In this document: one piece after another, positions 1 through 13,483 of the stretch
How positions within the stretch are numbered: position 1 is the first letter of the stretch
Layout of the letters: every line of letters begins with the position of its first letter
Assembly: GCF_051020975.1 (NCBI RefSeq)
Contig: NW_027478160.1
Location: 3,370,001 to 3,434,000 of the forward strand
Direction: 5' to 3'
Source of the DNA: Osmia lignaria lignaria
Lineage: Eukaryota > Arthropoda > Insecta > Hymenoptera > Megachilidae
DNA: 64,000 nt
Notes under the pieces: model-generated
Seen by the model: only the letters and a program-made list of their open reading frames with translations
Database searches by the model: none
What the model was told of the DNA's origin: nothing
Program-made: the position numbers and the translations under genes

Positions 1-603
1 TTCCGAAGCCGCACCAACATAATAGAGATACAGAAACACCGTGGCCCCTTTCTTTGAGATAACTCTGCACTAGTGCGAGCCGCAAATGCCACTTCCAGCT
101 TAGCTGTGCAGAAGAAGAACAACAAGAAGAAGAAATATCTCGAAATATGTCCGACAGGCCCCTTCCCTTGAGATAAATCTGCAAATATCTCGGAAACGAA
201 CAGAGCTATGGCAAAATGTTAAGAGACGTTTTTTGTAGTGAATTATGTTTCCTACAATTTATGTTCTATGATATTTTTTGATCAGAAGCGTAGTTTTCGA
301 GATATATCGAGATATTTAAAAGTTCCGAAGCCGCACCAACATAATAGAGACACAGAAACACCGTGGCTCCTTTCTTTGAGATAACTCTGCACTATTGCGA
401 CCTGCAAATGCCACTTCCAGCTCAGCTGTGCAGGAGAAGAACAACAAGAAGAAGAAATATCTCGATATATGTCCGTCAGGCCCCTTCCCTTGAGATAAAT
501 CTGCAAATATCTCGGAAACGAAGCGAGCTATGGCAAAATGTTAAGAGACCTTTTTTGTAGAGAATTAAGTTTCCTACTTTTTATGTTCTATGATATTTTT
601 TGA

Positions 604-1247
604 TCAGATGCGTAGTTCTCGAGATATATCAAGATATTTAAAAGTTCCGAAGCCGCACCAACATAATAGAGATACAGAAACACCGTGGCCCCTTTCTTTG
701 AGATAACTCTGCACTATTGCGAGCTGCAAATGCCACTTCCAGCTTAGCTGTGCAGAGGAAGAACAACAAGAAGAAGAAGTATCTCGAAATATGTCCGTCA
801 GGCCCGTTCCTTTGAGCTGAATCTGCAAATATCTCGGAAACGAAGCGAGCTATGGCAAAATGTTAAGAGACCTTTTTTGTCGAGAATTATGTTTCCTACA
901 ATTTATGTTCTATGATATTTTTTGATCAGAAGCGTAGTTTTCGAGATATATCGAGATATTTAAAAGTTCCGAAGCCGCACCAACATAATAGGGATACAGA
1001 AACACCGTGGCCCCTTTCTTTGAGATAACTCTGCACTAGTGCGAGCCGCAAATGCCACTTCCAGCTTAGCTGTGCAGAAGAAGAACAACAAGAAGAAGAA
1101 ATACCTCGAAATATGTCCGTCAGGCCCCTTCCCTTGAAATAAATCTGCAAATATCTCGGAAACGAAGCGAGCTATGGCAAAATGTTAAGAGACCTTTTTT
1201 GTAGAGAATTAAGTTTCCTACTTTTTATGTTCTATAATATTTTTCGA
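604..1247. repeat. Class C-class B heterodimer, left end of window
   Basis: The first monomer carries the class C sub-repeat variant TTCCTTTGAGCTGAATCTGC in place of TTCCCTTGAGATAAATCTGC. The next carries the class B set: TTATG and CAATTT in the T-rich segment, GAAGCGTAGTTTTCG, ATCGAG, and CACTAGTGCGAGCCGC. The same C-then-B order recurs at 1,570/1,892, 2,858/3,180 and 3,502/3,824, and in the last 20 kb of the window. The 604 copy is atypical in having GAGACC rather than GAGACG after the C variant. Confidence 0.75.
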
Positions 1248-3524
1248 TCAGAGGCGTAGTTCTCGAGATATATCAAGATATTTAAAAGTTCCGAAGCCGC
1301 ACCAACATAATAGAGATACAGAAACACCGTTGCCCCTTTCTTTGAGATAACTCTGCACGATTGCGAGCTGGAAATGCCACTTCCAGTTTAGCTGTGCAGA
1401 AGAAGAACAACAAGAAGAAGAAATATCTCGAAATATGTCCGTCAGGCCGCTTCCCTTGAGATAAATCTGCAAATATCTCGGAAACGAAGCGAGCTATGGC
1501 AAAATGTTAAGAGACCTTTTTTGTAGAGAATTAAGTTTCCTACTTTTTATGTTCTATCATATTTTTCGATCAGAGGCGTAGTTCTCGAGATATATCAAGA
1601 TATTTAAAAGTTCCGAAGCCGCACCAACATAATAGAGATACAGAAACACCGTGGCCCCTTTCTTTGAGATAACTCTGCACGATTGCGAGCTGGAAATGCC
1701 ACTTCCAGTTTAGCTGTGCAGAAGAAGAACAACAAGAAGAAGAAATATGTCGAAATATGTCCGTCAGGCCAGTTCCTTTGAGCTGAATCTGCAAATATCT
1801 CGGAAACGAAGCGAGCTATGGCAAAATGTTAAGAGACGTTTTTTGTAGAGAATTATGTTTCCTACAATTTATGTTCTATGATATTTTTTGATCAGAAGCG
1901 TAGTTTTCGAGATATATCGAGATATTTAAAAGTTCCGAAGCCGCACCAACATAATAGGGATACAGAAACACCGTGGCCCCTTTCTTTGAGCTAACTCTGC
2001 ACTAGTGCGAGCCGCAAATGCCACTTCCAGCTTAGCTGTGCAGAAGAAGAACAACAAGAAGAAGAAATATCTCGAAATATGTCCGTCAGGCGCCTTCCCT
2101 TGAGATAAATCTGCAAATATCTCGGAAACGAAGCGAGCTATGGCAAAATGTTAAGAGACCTTTTTTGTAGAAAATTAGGTTTCCTACTTTTTATGTTCTA
2201 TGATATTTTTTGATCAGATGCGTAGTTCTCGAGATATATCGAGATATTTAAAAGTTCCGAAGCCGCACCAACATAATAGGGATACAGAAACACCGTGGCC
2301 CCTTTCTTTGAGATAACTCTGCACTAGTGCGAGCCGCAAATGCCACTTCCAGCTTAGCTGTGCAGAAGAAGAACAACAAGAAGAAGAAATACCTCGAAAT
2401 ATGTCCGTCAGGCCCCTTCCCTTGAAATAAATCTGCAAATATCTCGGAAACGAAGCGAGCTATGGCAAAATGTTAAGAGACCTTTTTTGTAGAGAATTAA
2501 GTTTCCTACTTTTTATGTTCTATAATATTTTTCGATCAGAGGCGTAGTTCTCGAGATATATCAAGATATTTAAAAGTTCCGAAGCCGCACCAACATAATA
2601 GAGATACAGAAACACCGTTGCCCCTTTCTTTGAGATAACTCTGCACGATTGCGAGCTGGAAATGCCACTTCCAGTTTAGCTGTGCAGAAGAAGAACAACA
2701 AGAAGAAGAAATATCTCGAAATATGTCCGTCAGGCCGCTTCCCTTGAGATAAATCTGCAAATATCTCGGAAACGAAGCGAGCTATGGCAAAATGTTAAGA
2801 GACCTTTTTTGTAGAGAATTAAGTTTCCTACTTTTTATGTTCTATCATATTTTTCGATCAGAGGCGTAGTTCTCGAGATATATCAAGATATTTAAAAGTT
2901 CCGAAGCCGCACCAACATAATAGAGATACAGAAACACCGTGGCCCCTTTCTTTGAGATAACTCTGCACGATTGCGAGCTGGAAATGCCACTTCCAGTTTA
3001 GCTGTGCAGAAGAAGAACAACAAGAAGAAGAAATATGTCGAAATATGTCCGTCAGGCCAGTTCCTTTGAGCTGAATCTGCAAATATCTCGGAAACGAAGC
3101 GAGCTATGGCAAAATGTTAAGAGACGTTTTTTGTAGAGAATTATGTTTCCTACAATTTATGTTCTATGATATTTTTTGATCAGAAGCGTAGTTTTCGAGA
3201 TATATCGAGATATTTAAAAGTTCCGAAGCCGCACCAACATAATAGGGATACAGAAACACCGTGGCCCCTTTCTTTGAGCTAACTCTGCACTAGTGCGAGC
3301 CGCAAATGCCACTTCCAGCTTAGCTGTGCAGAAGAAGAACAACAAGAAGAAGAAATATCTCGAAATATGTCCGTCAGGCGCCTTCCCTTGAGATAAATCT
3401 GCAAATATCTCGGAAACGAAGCGAGCTATGGCAAAATGTTAAGAGACCTTTTTTGTAGAAAATTAGGTTTCCTACTTTTTATGTTCTATGATATTTTTTG
3501 ATCAGATGCGTAGTTCTCGAGATA
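946..3524. repeat. Tandem 4-monomer higher-order repeat, 1,288 bp x 2
   Basis: Markers at about 946-2,236 recur at an offset of exactly 1,288 bp in 2,234-3,524. They include ATACCTCG with CCCTTGAAAT (about 1,103-1,140 and 2,391-2,428), CCGTTGCCCC (about 1,327 and 2,615), AATATGTCGAAATATG (about 1,743 and 3,031), TTTGAGCTAACTC (about 1,985 and 3,273), GGCGCCTTCC, and GAAAATTAGG (about 2,169 and 3,457). The left edge lies between 937 and 950, where a class B start becomes a hybrid class A start in the second copy. The right edge is at about 2,237/3,525, where ATCGAG becomes ATCAAG. Confidence 0.9.
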
Positions 3525-3824
3525 TATCAAGATATTTAAAAGTTCCGAAGCCGCACCAACATAATAGAGATACAGAAACACCGTGGCCCCTTTCTTTGAG
3601 ATAACTCTGCACTATTGCGAGCTGTAAATGCCACTTCCAGCTTAGCTGTGCAGAAGAAGAACAACAAGAAGAAGAAATATCTCGAAATATGTCCGTCAGG
3701 CCAGTTCCTTTGAGCTGAATCTGCAAATATCTCGGAAACGAAGCGAGCTATGGCAAAATGTTAAGAGACGTTTTTTGTAGAGAATTATGTTTCCTACAAT
3801 TTATGTTCTATGATATTTTTTGAT

Positions 3825-6800
3825 CAGAAGCGTAGTTTTCGAGATATATCGAGATATTTAAAAGTTCCGAAGCCGCACCAACATAATAGGGATACAGAAA
3901 CACCGTGGCCCCTTTCTTTGAGATAACTCGGCACTAGTGCGAGCCGCAAATGCCACTTCCAGCTTAGCTGTGCAGAAGAAGAACAACAAGAAGAAGAAAT
4001 ATCTCGAAATATGTCCGTCAGGCGCCTTCCCTTGAGATAAATCTGCAAATATCTCGGAAACGAAGCGAGCTATGGCAAAATGTTAAGAGACCTTTTTTGT
4101 AGAAAATTAGGTTTCCTACTTTTTATGTTCTATGATATTTTTTGATCAGATGCGTAGTTCTCGAGATATATCAAGATATTTAAAAGTTCCGAAGCCGCAC
4201 CAACATAATGGAGATACAGAAACACCGTGGCCCCTTTCTTTGAGATAACTCTGCACTATTGCGAGCTGTAAATGCCACTTCCAGCTTAGCTGTGCAGAAG
4301 AAGAACAACAAGAAGAAGAAATATCTCGAAATATGTCCGTCAGGCCCCTGCCCTTGAGATATATCTGCAAATATCTCGGAAACGACGCGAGCTATGGCAA
4401 AATGTTAAGAGACCTTTTTTGTAGAGAATTATGTTTCCTACAATTTATGTTCTATGATATTCTTTGATCAGATGCGTAGTTCTCGAGATATATCAAGATA
4501 TTTAAAAGTTCCGAAACCGCACCAACATAACAGAGATACAGAAACACCGTGGCCCCTTTCTTTGAGATAACTCTGCACTAGTGCGAGCCGCAAATGCCGC
4601 TTCCAGCTCAGCTGTGCAGAAGAAGAACAACAAGAAGAAGAAATATCTCGAAATATGTCCGTTAGGCCCCTTCCCTTGAGATAAATCTGCAAATATCGCG
4701 GAAACGAAGCGAGCTATGGCAAAATGTTAAGAGACCTTTTTTGTAGAGAATTAAGTTTCCTACATTTTATGTTCTATGATATTTTTTGATCAGATGCGTA
4801 GTTCTCGAGATATATCAAGATATTTAAAAGTTCCGAAGCCGCACCAACATAATAGAGATACAGAAACACCGTGGCTCCTTTCTTTGAGATAACTCTGCAC
4901 TATTGCGAGCAGGAAATGCCACTTCCAGTTTAGCTGTGCAGAAGAAGAACAACAAGAAGAAGAAATATCTCGAAATATGTCCGTCAGGCCCCTGCCCTTG
5001 AGATATATCTGCAAATATCTCGGAAACGAAGCGAGCTATGGCAAAATGTTAAGAGACCTTTTTTGTAGAGAATTAAGTTTCCTACTTTTCATGTTCTATG
5101 ATATTTTTTGATCAGATGCGTAGTTCTCGAGATATATTAAGATATTTAAAAGTTCCGAAGCCGCACCAACATAATAGAGATACAGAAACACCGTGGCCCC
5201 TTTCTTTGAGATAACTCTGCACTATTGCGATCTGTAAATGCCACTTCCAGCTTAGCTGTGCAGAAGAAGAACAACAAGAAGAAGAAATATCTCGAAATAT
5301 GTCCGTCAGGCCCCTGCCCTTGAGATATATCTGCAAATATCTCGGAAACGAAGCGAGCTATGGCAAAATCTTAAGAGACCTTTTTTGTAGAGAATTATGT
5401 TTCCTACAATTTATGTTCTATGATATTTTTTGATCAGAAGCGTAGTTTTCGAGATATATCGAGATATTTAAAGGTTCCGAAACCGCACCAACATAATAGA
5501 GATACAGAAACACCGTGGCCCCTTTCTTTGAGGTAACTCTGCACTAGTGCGAGCCGCAAATGCCACTTACAGCTTAGCTGTGCAGAAGAAGAACAACGAG
5601 AAGAAGAAATATCTCGAAATATGTCCGTCAGGCCCCTTCCCTTGAGATAAATCTGCAAATATCTCGGAAACGAAGCGAGCTATGGCAAAATGTTAAGAGA
5701 CCTTTTTTGTAGAGAATTAAGTTTCCTACATTTTATGTTCTATGATATTTTTTGATCAGATGCGTAGTTCTCGAGATATATCAAGATATTTAAAAGTTCC
5801 GAAGCCGCACCAACATAATAGAGATACAGAAACACTGTGGCTCCTTTCTTTGAGATAACTCTGCACTATTGCGAGCTGGAAATGCCACTTCCAGTTTAGC
5901 TGTGCAGAAGAAGAACAACAAGAAGAAGAAATATCTCGAAATATGTCCGTCAGGCCCCTGCCCTTGAGATATATCTGCAAATATCTCGGAAACGAAGCGA
6001 GCTATGGCAAAATGTTGAGAGACCTTTTTTGTAGAGAATTATGTTTCCTACAATTTATGTTCTATGATATTTTTTGATCAGAAGCGTAGTTTTCGAGATA
6101 TATCGAGATATTTAAAAGTTCCGAAGCCGCACCAACATAATAGAGATACAGAAACACCGTGGCCCCTTTCTTTGAGATAACTCTGCACTAGTGCGAGCCG
6201 CAAATGCTACTTCCAGCTTAGCTGTGCAGAAGAAGAACAACAAGAAGAAGAAATATCTCGAAATATGTCCGTCAGGCCCCTTCCCTTGAGATAAATATGC
6301 AAATATCTCGGAAACGAAGCGAGCTATGGCAAAATGTTAAGCGACCTTTTTTGTAGAGAATTAAGTGTCCTACTTTTTATGTTCTATGATATTTTTTGAT
6401 CAGATGCGTAGTTCTCGAGATATATTAAGATATTTAAAAGTTCCGCAGCCGCACCAACATAATAGAGATACAGAAACACCGTGGCCCCTTTCTTTGAGAT
6501 AACTCTGCACTATTGCGAGCTGCAAATGCCACTTCCAGCTTAGCTGTGCAGAAGAAGAACAACAAGAAGAAGAAGTATCTCGAAATATGTCCGTCAGGCC
6601 CCTTCCCTTGAGATAAATCTGCAAATATCTCGGAAACGAAGAGAGCTATGGCAAAATGTTAAGAGACCTTTTTTGTAGAGAATTAAGTTTCCTACTTTTT
6701 ATGTTCTATGATATTTTTTGATCAGATGCGTAGTTCTCGAGATATATCAAGATATTTAAAAGTTCCGAAGCCGCACCAACATAATAGAGATACAGAAACA

Positions 6801-7399
6801 CCGTGGCCCCTTTCTTTGAGATAACTCTGCACTATTGCGAGCTGTAAATGCCACTTCCAGCTTAGCTGTGCAGAAGAAGAACAACAAGAAGAAGAAATAT
6901 CTCGAAATATGTCCGTCAGGCCCCTGCCCTTGAGATATATCTGCAAATATCTCGGAAACGAAGCGAGCTATGGCAAAATGTTAAGAGACCTTTTTTGTAG
7001 ACAATTAAGTTTCCTACTTTTTATGTTGTATGATATTTTTTGATCAGATGCGCAGTTCTCGAGATATATCAAGATATTTAAAAGTTCCGAAGCCGCACCA
7101 ACATAATAGAGATACGGAAACACCGTGGCCCCTTTCTATGAGATAACTCTGCACTATTGCGAGCTGCAAATGCCACTTCCAGCTTAGCTGTGCAGAAGAA
7201 GAACAACAAGAAGAAGAAATATCTCGAAATATGTCCGTCAGGCCCCTTCCCTTGAGATAAATCTGGAAATATCTCGGAAACGAAGACAGCTATGGCAAAA
7301 TGTTAAGAGACCTTTTTTGTAGAGAATTAAGTTTCCTACTTTTTATGTTCTATGATATTTTTTGATCAGATGCGTAGTTCTCGAGATATATCAAGATAT
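3825..7399. repeat. Diverged monomers with no long higher-order repeat
   Basis: Monomers here differ individually and I could not find a multi-monomer unit repeated at a fixed offset. Private variants include CTACTTACAGC and CAACGAG (about 5,567 and 5,595), AATGCTACTTCC (about 6,204), AATATGCAAATATC (about 6,296) and GATACGGAAAC (about 7,111). The absence of clean duplication suggests this stretch has been stable longer than its neighbours. Confidence 0.6.
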
Positions 7400-8976
7400 T
7401 TAAAAGTTCCGAAGCCGCACCAACATAATAGAGATACAGAAACACCGTGGCCCCTTTCTTTGAGATGACTCTGCACTATTGCGAGCTGGAAATGCCACTT
7501 CCAGTTTAGCTGTGCAGAAGAAGAACAACAAGAAGAAGAAATATCTCGAAATATGTCCGTTAGGCCCCTTCCCTTGAGATAAATCTGCAAATATCTCGGA
7601 AACGAAGCGAGCTATGGCAAAATGTTAAGAGACCTTTTTTGTAGAGAATTAAGTTTCCTACTTTTTATGTTCTATGATATTTTTTGATCAGATGCGTAGT
7701 TCTCGAGATATATCAAGATATTTAAAAGTTCCGAAGCCGCACCAACATAATAGAGATACAGAAACACCGTGGCCCCTTTCTTTGAGATAACTCTGCACTA
7801 TTGCGAGCTGCAAATGCCACTTCCAGCATAGCTGTGCAGAAGAAGAACAACAAGAAGAAGAAATATCTCGAAATATGTCCGTCAGGCCCCTTCCCTTGAG
7901 ATAAATCTGCAAATATCTCGGAAACGAAGAGAGCTATGGCAAAATGTTAAGAGACCTTTTTTGTAGAGAATTAAGTTTCCTACTTTTTACGTTCTATGAC
8001 ATTTTTTGATCAGATGCGTAGTTCTCGAGATATATCAAGATATTTAAAAGTTCCGAAGCCGCACCAACATAATAGAGATACAGAAACACCGTGGCCCCTT
8101 TCTTTGAGATAACTCTGCACTATTGCGAGCTGTAAATGCCACTTCCAGCTTAGCTGTGCAGAAGAAGAACAACAAGAAGAAGAAATATCTTGAAATATGT
8201 CCGTCAGGCCCCTTCCCTTGAGATATATCTGCAAATATCTCGGAAACGAAGCGAGCTATGGCAAAATGTTAAGAGACCTTTTTTGTCGAGAATTATGTTT
8301 CCTACAATTTATGTTCTATGATATTTTTTGATCAGAAGCGTAGTTTTCGAGATATATCGAGATATTTAAAAGTTCCGAAGCCGCACCAACATAATAGAGA
8401 TACAGAAACACCGTGGCCCCTTTCTTTGAGATGACTCTGCACTATTGCGAGCTGGAAATGCCACTTCCAGTTTAGCTGTGCAGAAGAAGAACAACAAGAA
8501 GAAGAAATATCTCGAAATATGTCCGTTAGGCCCCTTCCCTTGAGATAAATCTGCAAATATCTCGGAAACGAAGCGAGCTATGGCAAAATGTTAAGAGACC
8601 TTTTTTGTAGAGAATTAAGTTTCCTGCTTTTTATGTTCTATGATATTTTTTGATCAGATGCGTAGTTCTCGAGATATATCAAGATATTTAAAAGTTCCGA
8701 AGCCGCACCAACATAATAGAGATACAGAAACACCGTGGCCCCTTTCTTTGAGATAACTCTGCACTATTGCGAGCTGCAAATGCCACTTCCAGCTTAGCTG
8801 TGCAGAAGAGGAACAACAAGAAGAAGAAATATCTCGGAATATGTCCGTCAGGCCCCTTCCCTTGAGATAAATCTGCAAATATCTCGGAAACGATGCCAGC
8901 TATGGGAAAATGTTAAGAGACCTTTTTTGTAGAGAATTAAGTTTCCTACTTTTCATGTTCTATGATATTTTTTGAT
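7400..8976. repeat. Copy 1 of a 13-monomer-offset duplication (partner 11,586-13,162)
   Basis: About 1.58 kb recurs 4,186 bp (13 x 322) downstream. Shared private variants are GTTAGGCCCC (7,559), CCAGCATAGCTG (7,823), TTTTTACGTTCTATGACAT (about 7,984), ATATCTTGAAATATG (about 8,185), TTTCCTGCTTTTTATG (about 8,622), and GATGCCAGCTATGGGA (about 8,892). I noted one mismatch, in TTTAGCTG against TTTGGCTG at 11,694. The copies part at the class A/B junction near 8,977, and left of ATCAAG at about 7,399. Confidence 0.85.
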
Positions 8977-11585
8977 CAGATGCGTAGTTCTCGAGATATA
9001 TCAAGATATTTAAAAGTTCCGAAGCCGCACCAACATAATAGAGATACAGAAACACCGTGGCCCCTTTCTTTGAGATAACTCTGCACTATTGCGAGCTGTA
9101 AATGCCACTTCCAGCTTAGCTGTGCAGAAGAAGAACAACAAGAAGAAGAAATATCTCGGAATATGTCCGTCAGACCCCTTCCCTTGAGATATATCTGCAA
9201 ATATCTCGGAAACGAAGCGAGCTATGGCAAAATGTTAAGAGACCTTTTTTGTCGACAATTATGTTTCCTACAATTTATGCTCTATGATATTTTTTGATCA
9301 GAAGCGTAGTTTTCGAGATATATCGAGATATTTAAAAGTTCCGAAGCCGCACCAACATAATAGAGATACAGAAACACCGTGGCCCCTTTCTTTGAGATGA
9401 CTCTGCACTATTGCGAGCTGGAAATGCCACTTCCAGTTTAGCTGTGCAGAAGAAGAACAACAAGAAGAAGAAATATCTCGAAATATGTCCGTTAGGCCCC
9501 TTCCCTTGAGATAAATCTGCAAATATCTCGGAAACGAAGCGAGCTATGGCAAAATGTTAAGAGACCTTTTTTGTAGAGAATTAAGTTTCTTACTTTTCAT
9601 GTTCTATGATATTTTTTGATCAGATGCGTAGTTCTCGAGATATATCAAGATATTTAAAAGTTCCGAAGCCGCACCAACATAATAGAGATACAGAAACACC
9701 GTGGCCCCTTTCTTTGAGATAACTCTGCACTATTGCGAGCTGTAAATGCCACTTCCAGCTTAGCTGTGCAGAAGAAGAACAACAAGAAGAAGAAATATCT
9801 CGAAATATGTCCGTCAGGCCCCTTCCCTTGAGATATATCTGTAAATATCTCGGAAACGAAGCGAGCTATGGCAAAATGTTAAGAGACCTTTTTTGTCGAG
9901 AATTATGTTTCCTACAATTTATGTTCTATGATATTTTTTGATCAGAAGCGTAGTTCTCGAGATATATTGAGATATTTAAAAGTTCCGAAGCCGCACCAAC
10001 ATAATAGAGATACAGAAACACCGTGGCCCCTTTCTTTGAGATGACTCTGCACTATTGCGAGCTGGAAATGCCACTTCCAGTTTAGCTGTGCAGAAGAAGA
10101 ACAACAAGAAGAAGAAATATCTCGAAATATGTCCGTCAGGCCCCTTCCCTTGAGATAAATCTGCAAATATCTCGGAAACGAAGAGAGCTATGGCAAAATG
10201 TTAAGAGACCTTTTTTGTAGAGAATTAAGTTTCCTACTTTTTATGTTCTATGATATTTTTTGATCAGATGCGTAGTTCTCGAGATATATCAAGATATTTA
10301 AAAGTTCCGAAGCCGCACCAACATAATAGAGATACAGAAACACCGTGGCCCCTTTCTTTGAGATAACTCTGCACTATTGCGAGCTGCAAATGCCACTTCC
10401 AGCTTAGCTGTGCAGAAGAAGAACAACAAGAAGAAGAAATATCTCGAAATATGTCCGTCAGACCCCTTCCCTCGAGATAAATCTGCAAATATCTCGGAAA
10501 CGAAGAGAGCTATGGCAAAATGTTAAGAGACCTTTTTTGTAGAGAATTAAGTTTCCTACTTTTCATGTTCTATGATATTTTTTGATCAGATGCGTAGCTC
10601 TCGAGATATATCAAGATATTTAAAAGTTCCGAAGCCGCACCAACATAATAGAGATACAGAAACACCGTGGCCCCTTTCTTTGAGATAACTCTGCACTATT
10701 GCGCGCTGCAAATGCCACTTCCAGCTTAGCTGTGCAGAAGAAGAACAACAAGAAGAAGAAATATCTCGAAATATGTCCGTCAGGCCCCTTCCCTTGAGAT
10801 AAATCTGCAAATATCTCGGAAACGAAGAGAGCTATGGCAAAATGTTAAGAGACCTTTTTTGTAGAGAATTAAGTTTCCTACTTTTTACGTTCTATGACAT
10901 TTTTTGATCAGATGCGTAGTTCTCGAGATATATCAAGATATTTAAAAGTTCCGAAGCCGCACCAACATAATAGAGATACAGAAACACCGTGACCCCTTTC
11001 TTTGAGATAACTCTGCACTATTGCGAGCTGTAAATGCCACTTCCAGCTTAGCTGTGCAGAAGAAGAACAACAAGAAGAAGAAATATCTCGAAATATGTCC
11101 GTCAGGCCCCTTCCCTTGAGATAAATCTGCAAATATCTCGGAAACGAAGCGAGCTATGGCAAAATGTTAAGAGACCTTTTTTGTAGACAATTAAGTTTCC
11201 TACTTTTTACGTTCTATGACATTTTTTGATCAGATGCGTAGTTCTCGAGATATATCAAGATATTTAAAAGTTCCGAAGCCGCACCAACATAATAGAGATA
11301 CAGAAACACCGTGGCCCCTTTCTTTGAGATAACTCTGCACTATTGCGAGCTGTAAATGCCACTTCCAGCTTAGCTGTGCAGAAGAAGAACAACAAGAAGA
11401 AGAAATATCTCGAAATATGTCCGTCAGGCCCCTTCCCTTGAGATATATCTGCAAATATCTCGGAAACGAGGCGAGCTATGGCAAAATGTTAAGAGACGTT
11501 TTTTGTCGAGAATTATGTTTCCTACAATTTATGTTCTATGATATTTTTTGATCAGAAGCGTAGTTTTCGAGATATATCGAGATAT

Positions 11586-13162
11586 TTAAAAGTTCCGAAG
11601 CCGCACCAACATAATAGAGATACAGAAACACCGTGGCCCCTTTCTTTGAGATGACTCTGCACTATTGCGAGCTGGAAATGCCACTTCCAGTTTGGCTGTG
11701 CAGAAGAAGAACAACAAGAAGAAGAAATATCTCGAAATATGTCCGTTAGGCCCCTTCCCTTGAGATAAATCTGCAAATATCTCGGAAACGAAGCGAGCTA
11801 TGGCAAAATGTTAAGAGACCTTTTTTGTAGAGAATTAAGTTTCCTACTTTTTATGTTCTATGATATTTTTTGATCAGATGCGTAGTTCTCGAGATATATC
11901 AAGATATTTAAAAGTTCCGAAGCCGCACCAACATAATAGAGATACAGAAACACCGTGGCCCCTTTCTTTGAGATAACTCTGCACTATTGCGAGCTGCAAA
12001 TGCCACTTCCAGCATAGCTGTGCAGAAGAAGAACAACAAGAAGAAGAAATATCTCGAAATATGTCCGTCAGGCCCCTTCCCTTGAGATAAATCTGCAAAT
12101 ATCTCGGAAACGAAGAGAGCTATGGCAAAATGTTAAGAGACCTTTTTTGTAGAGAATTAAGTTTCCTACTTTTTACGTTCTATGACATTTTTTGATCAGA
12201 TGCGTAGTTCTCGAGATATATCAAGATATTTAAAAGTTCCGAAGCCGCACCAACATAATAGAGATACAGAAACACCGTGGCCCCTTTCTTTGAGATAACT
12301 CTGCACTATTGCGAGCTGTAAATGCCACTTCCAGCTTAGCTGTGCAGAAGAAGAACAACAAGAAGAAGAAATATCTTGAAATATGTCCGTCAGGCCCCTT
12401 CCCTTGAGATATATCTGCAAATATCTCGGAAACGAAGCGAGCTATGGCAAAATGTTAAGAGACCTTTTTTGTCGAGAATTATGTTTCCTACAATTTATGT
12501 TCTATGATATTTTTTGATCAGAAGCGTAGTTTTCGAGATATATCGAGATATTTAAAAGTTCCGAAGCCGCACCAACATAATAGAGATACAGAAACACCGT
12601 GGCCCCTTTCTTTGAGATGACTCTGCACTATTGCGAGCTGGAAATGCCACTTCCAGTTTAGCTGTGCAGAAGAAGAACAACAAGAAGAAGAAATATCTCG
12701 AAATATGTCCGTTAGGCCCCTTCCCTTGAGATAAATCTGCAAATATCTCGGAAACGAAGCGAGCTATGGCAAAATGTTAAGAGACCTTTTTTGTAGAGAA
12801 TTAAGTTTCCTGCTTTTTATGTTCTATGATATTTTTTGATCAGATGCGTAGTTCTCGAGATATATCAAGATATTTAAAAGTTCCGAAGCCGCACCAACAT
12901 AATAGAGATACAGAAACACCGTGGCCCCTTTCTTTGAGATAACTCTGCACTATTGCGAGCTGCAAATGCCACTTCCAGCTTAGCTGTGCAGAAGAGGAAC
13001 AACAAGAAGAAGAAATATCTCGGAATATGTCCGTCAGGCCCCTTCCCTTGAGATAAATCTGCAAATATCTCGGAAACGATGCCAGCTATGGGAAAATGTT
13101 AAGAGACCTTTTTTGTAGAGAATTAAGTTTCCTACTTTTCATGTTCTATGATATTTTTTGAT
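11586..13162. repeat. Copy 2 of the 4,186-bp-offset duplication
   Basis: Matches 7,400-8,976 at the variants listed there. It carries one substitution at 11,694. To its right, 13,162 begins a different monomer with GAAGCGTAGTTCTCG, a mix of the class B GAAG and class A TTCTCG variants. That suggests the copy ends at or next to an exchange point. Confidence 0.85.
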
Positions 13163-13483
13163 CAGAAGCGTAGTTCTCGAGATATATCAAGATATTTAAA
13201 AGTTCCGAAGCCGCACCAACATAATAGAGATACAGAAACACCGTGGCCCCTCTCTTTGAGATAACTCTGCACTATTGCGAGCTGCAAATGCCACTTCCAG
13301 CTTAGCTGTGCAGAAGAAGAACAACAAGAAGAAGAAATATCTCGAAATATGTCCGTCAGACCCCTTCCCTCGAGATAAATCTGCAAATATCTCGGAAACG
13401 ACGAGAGCTATGGCAAAATGTTAAGAGACCTTTTTTGTAGAGAATTAAGTTTCCTACTTTTCATGTTCTATGATATTTTTTGA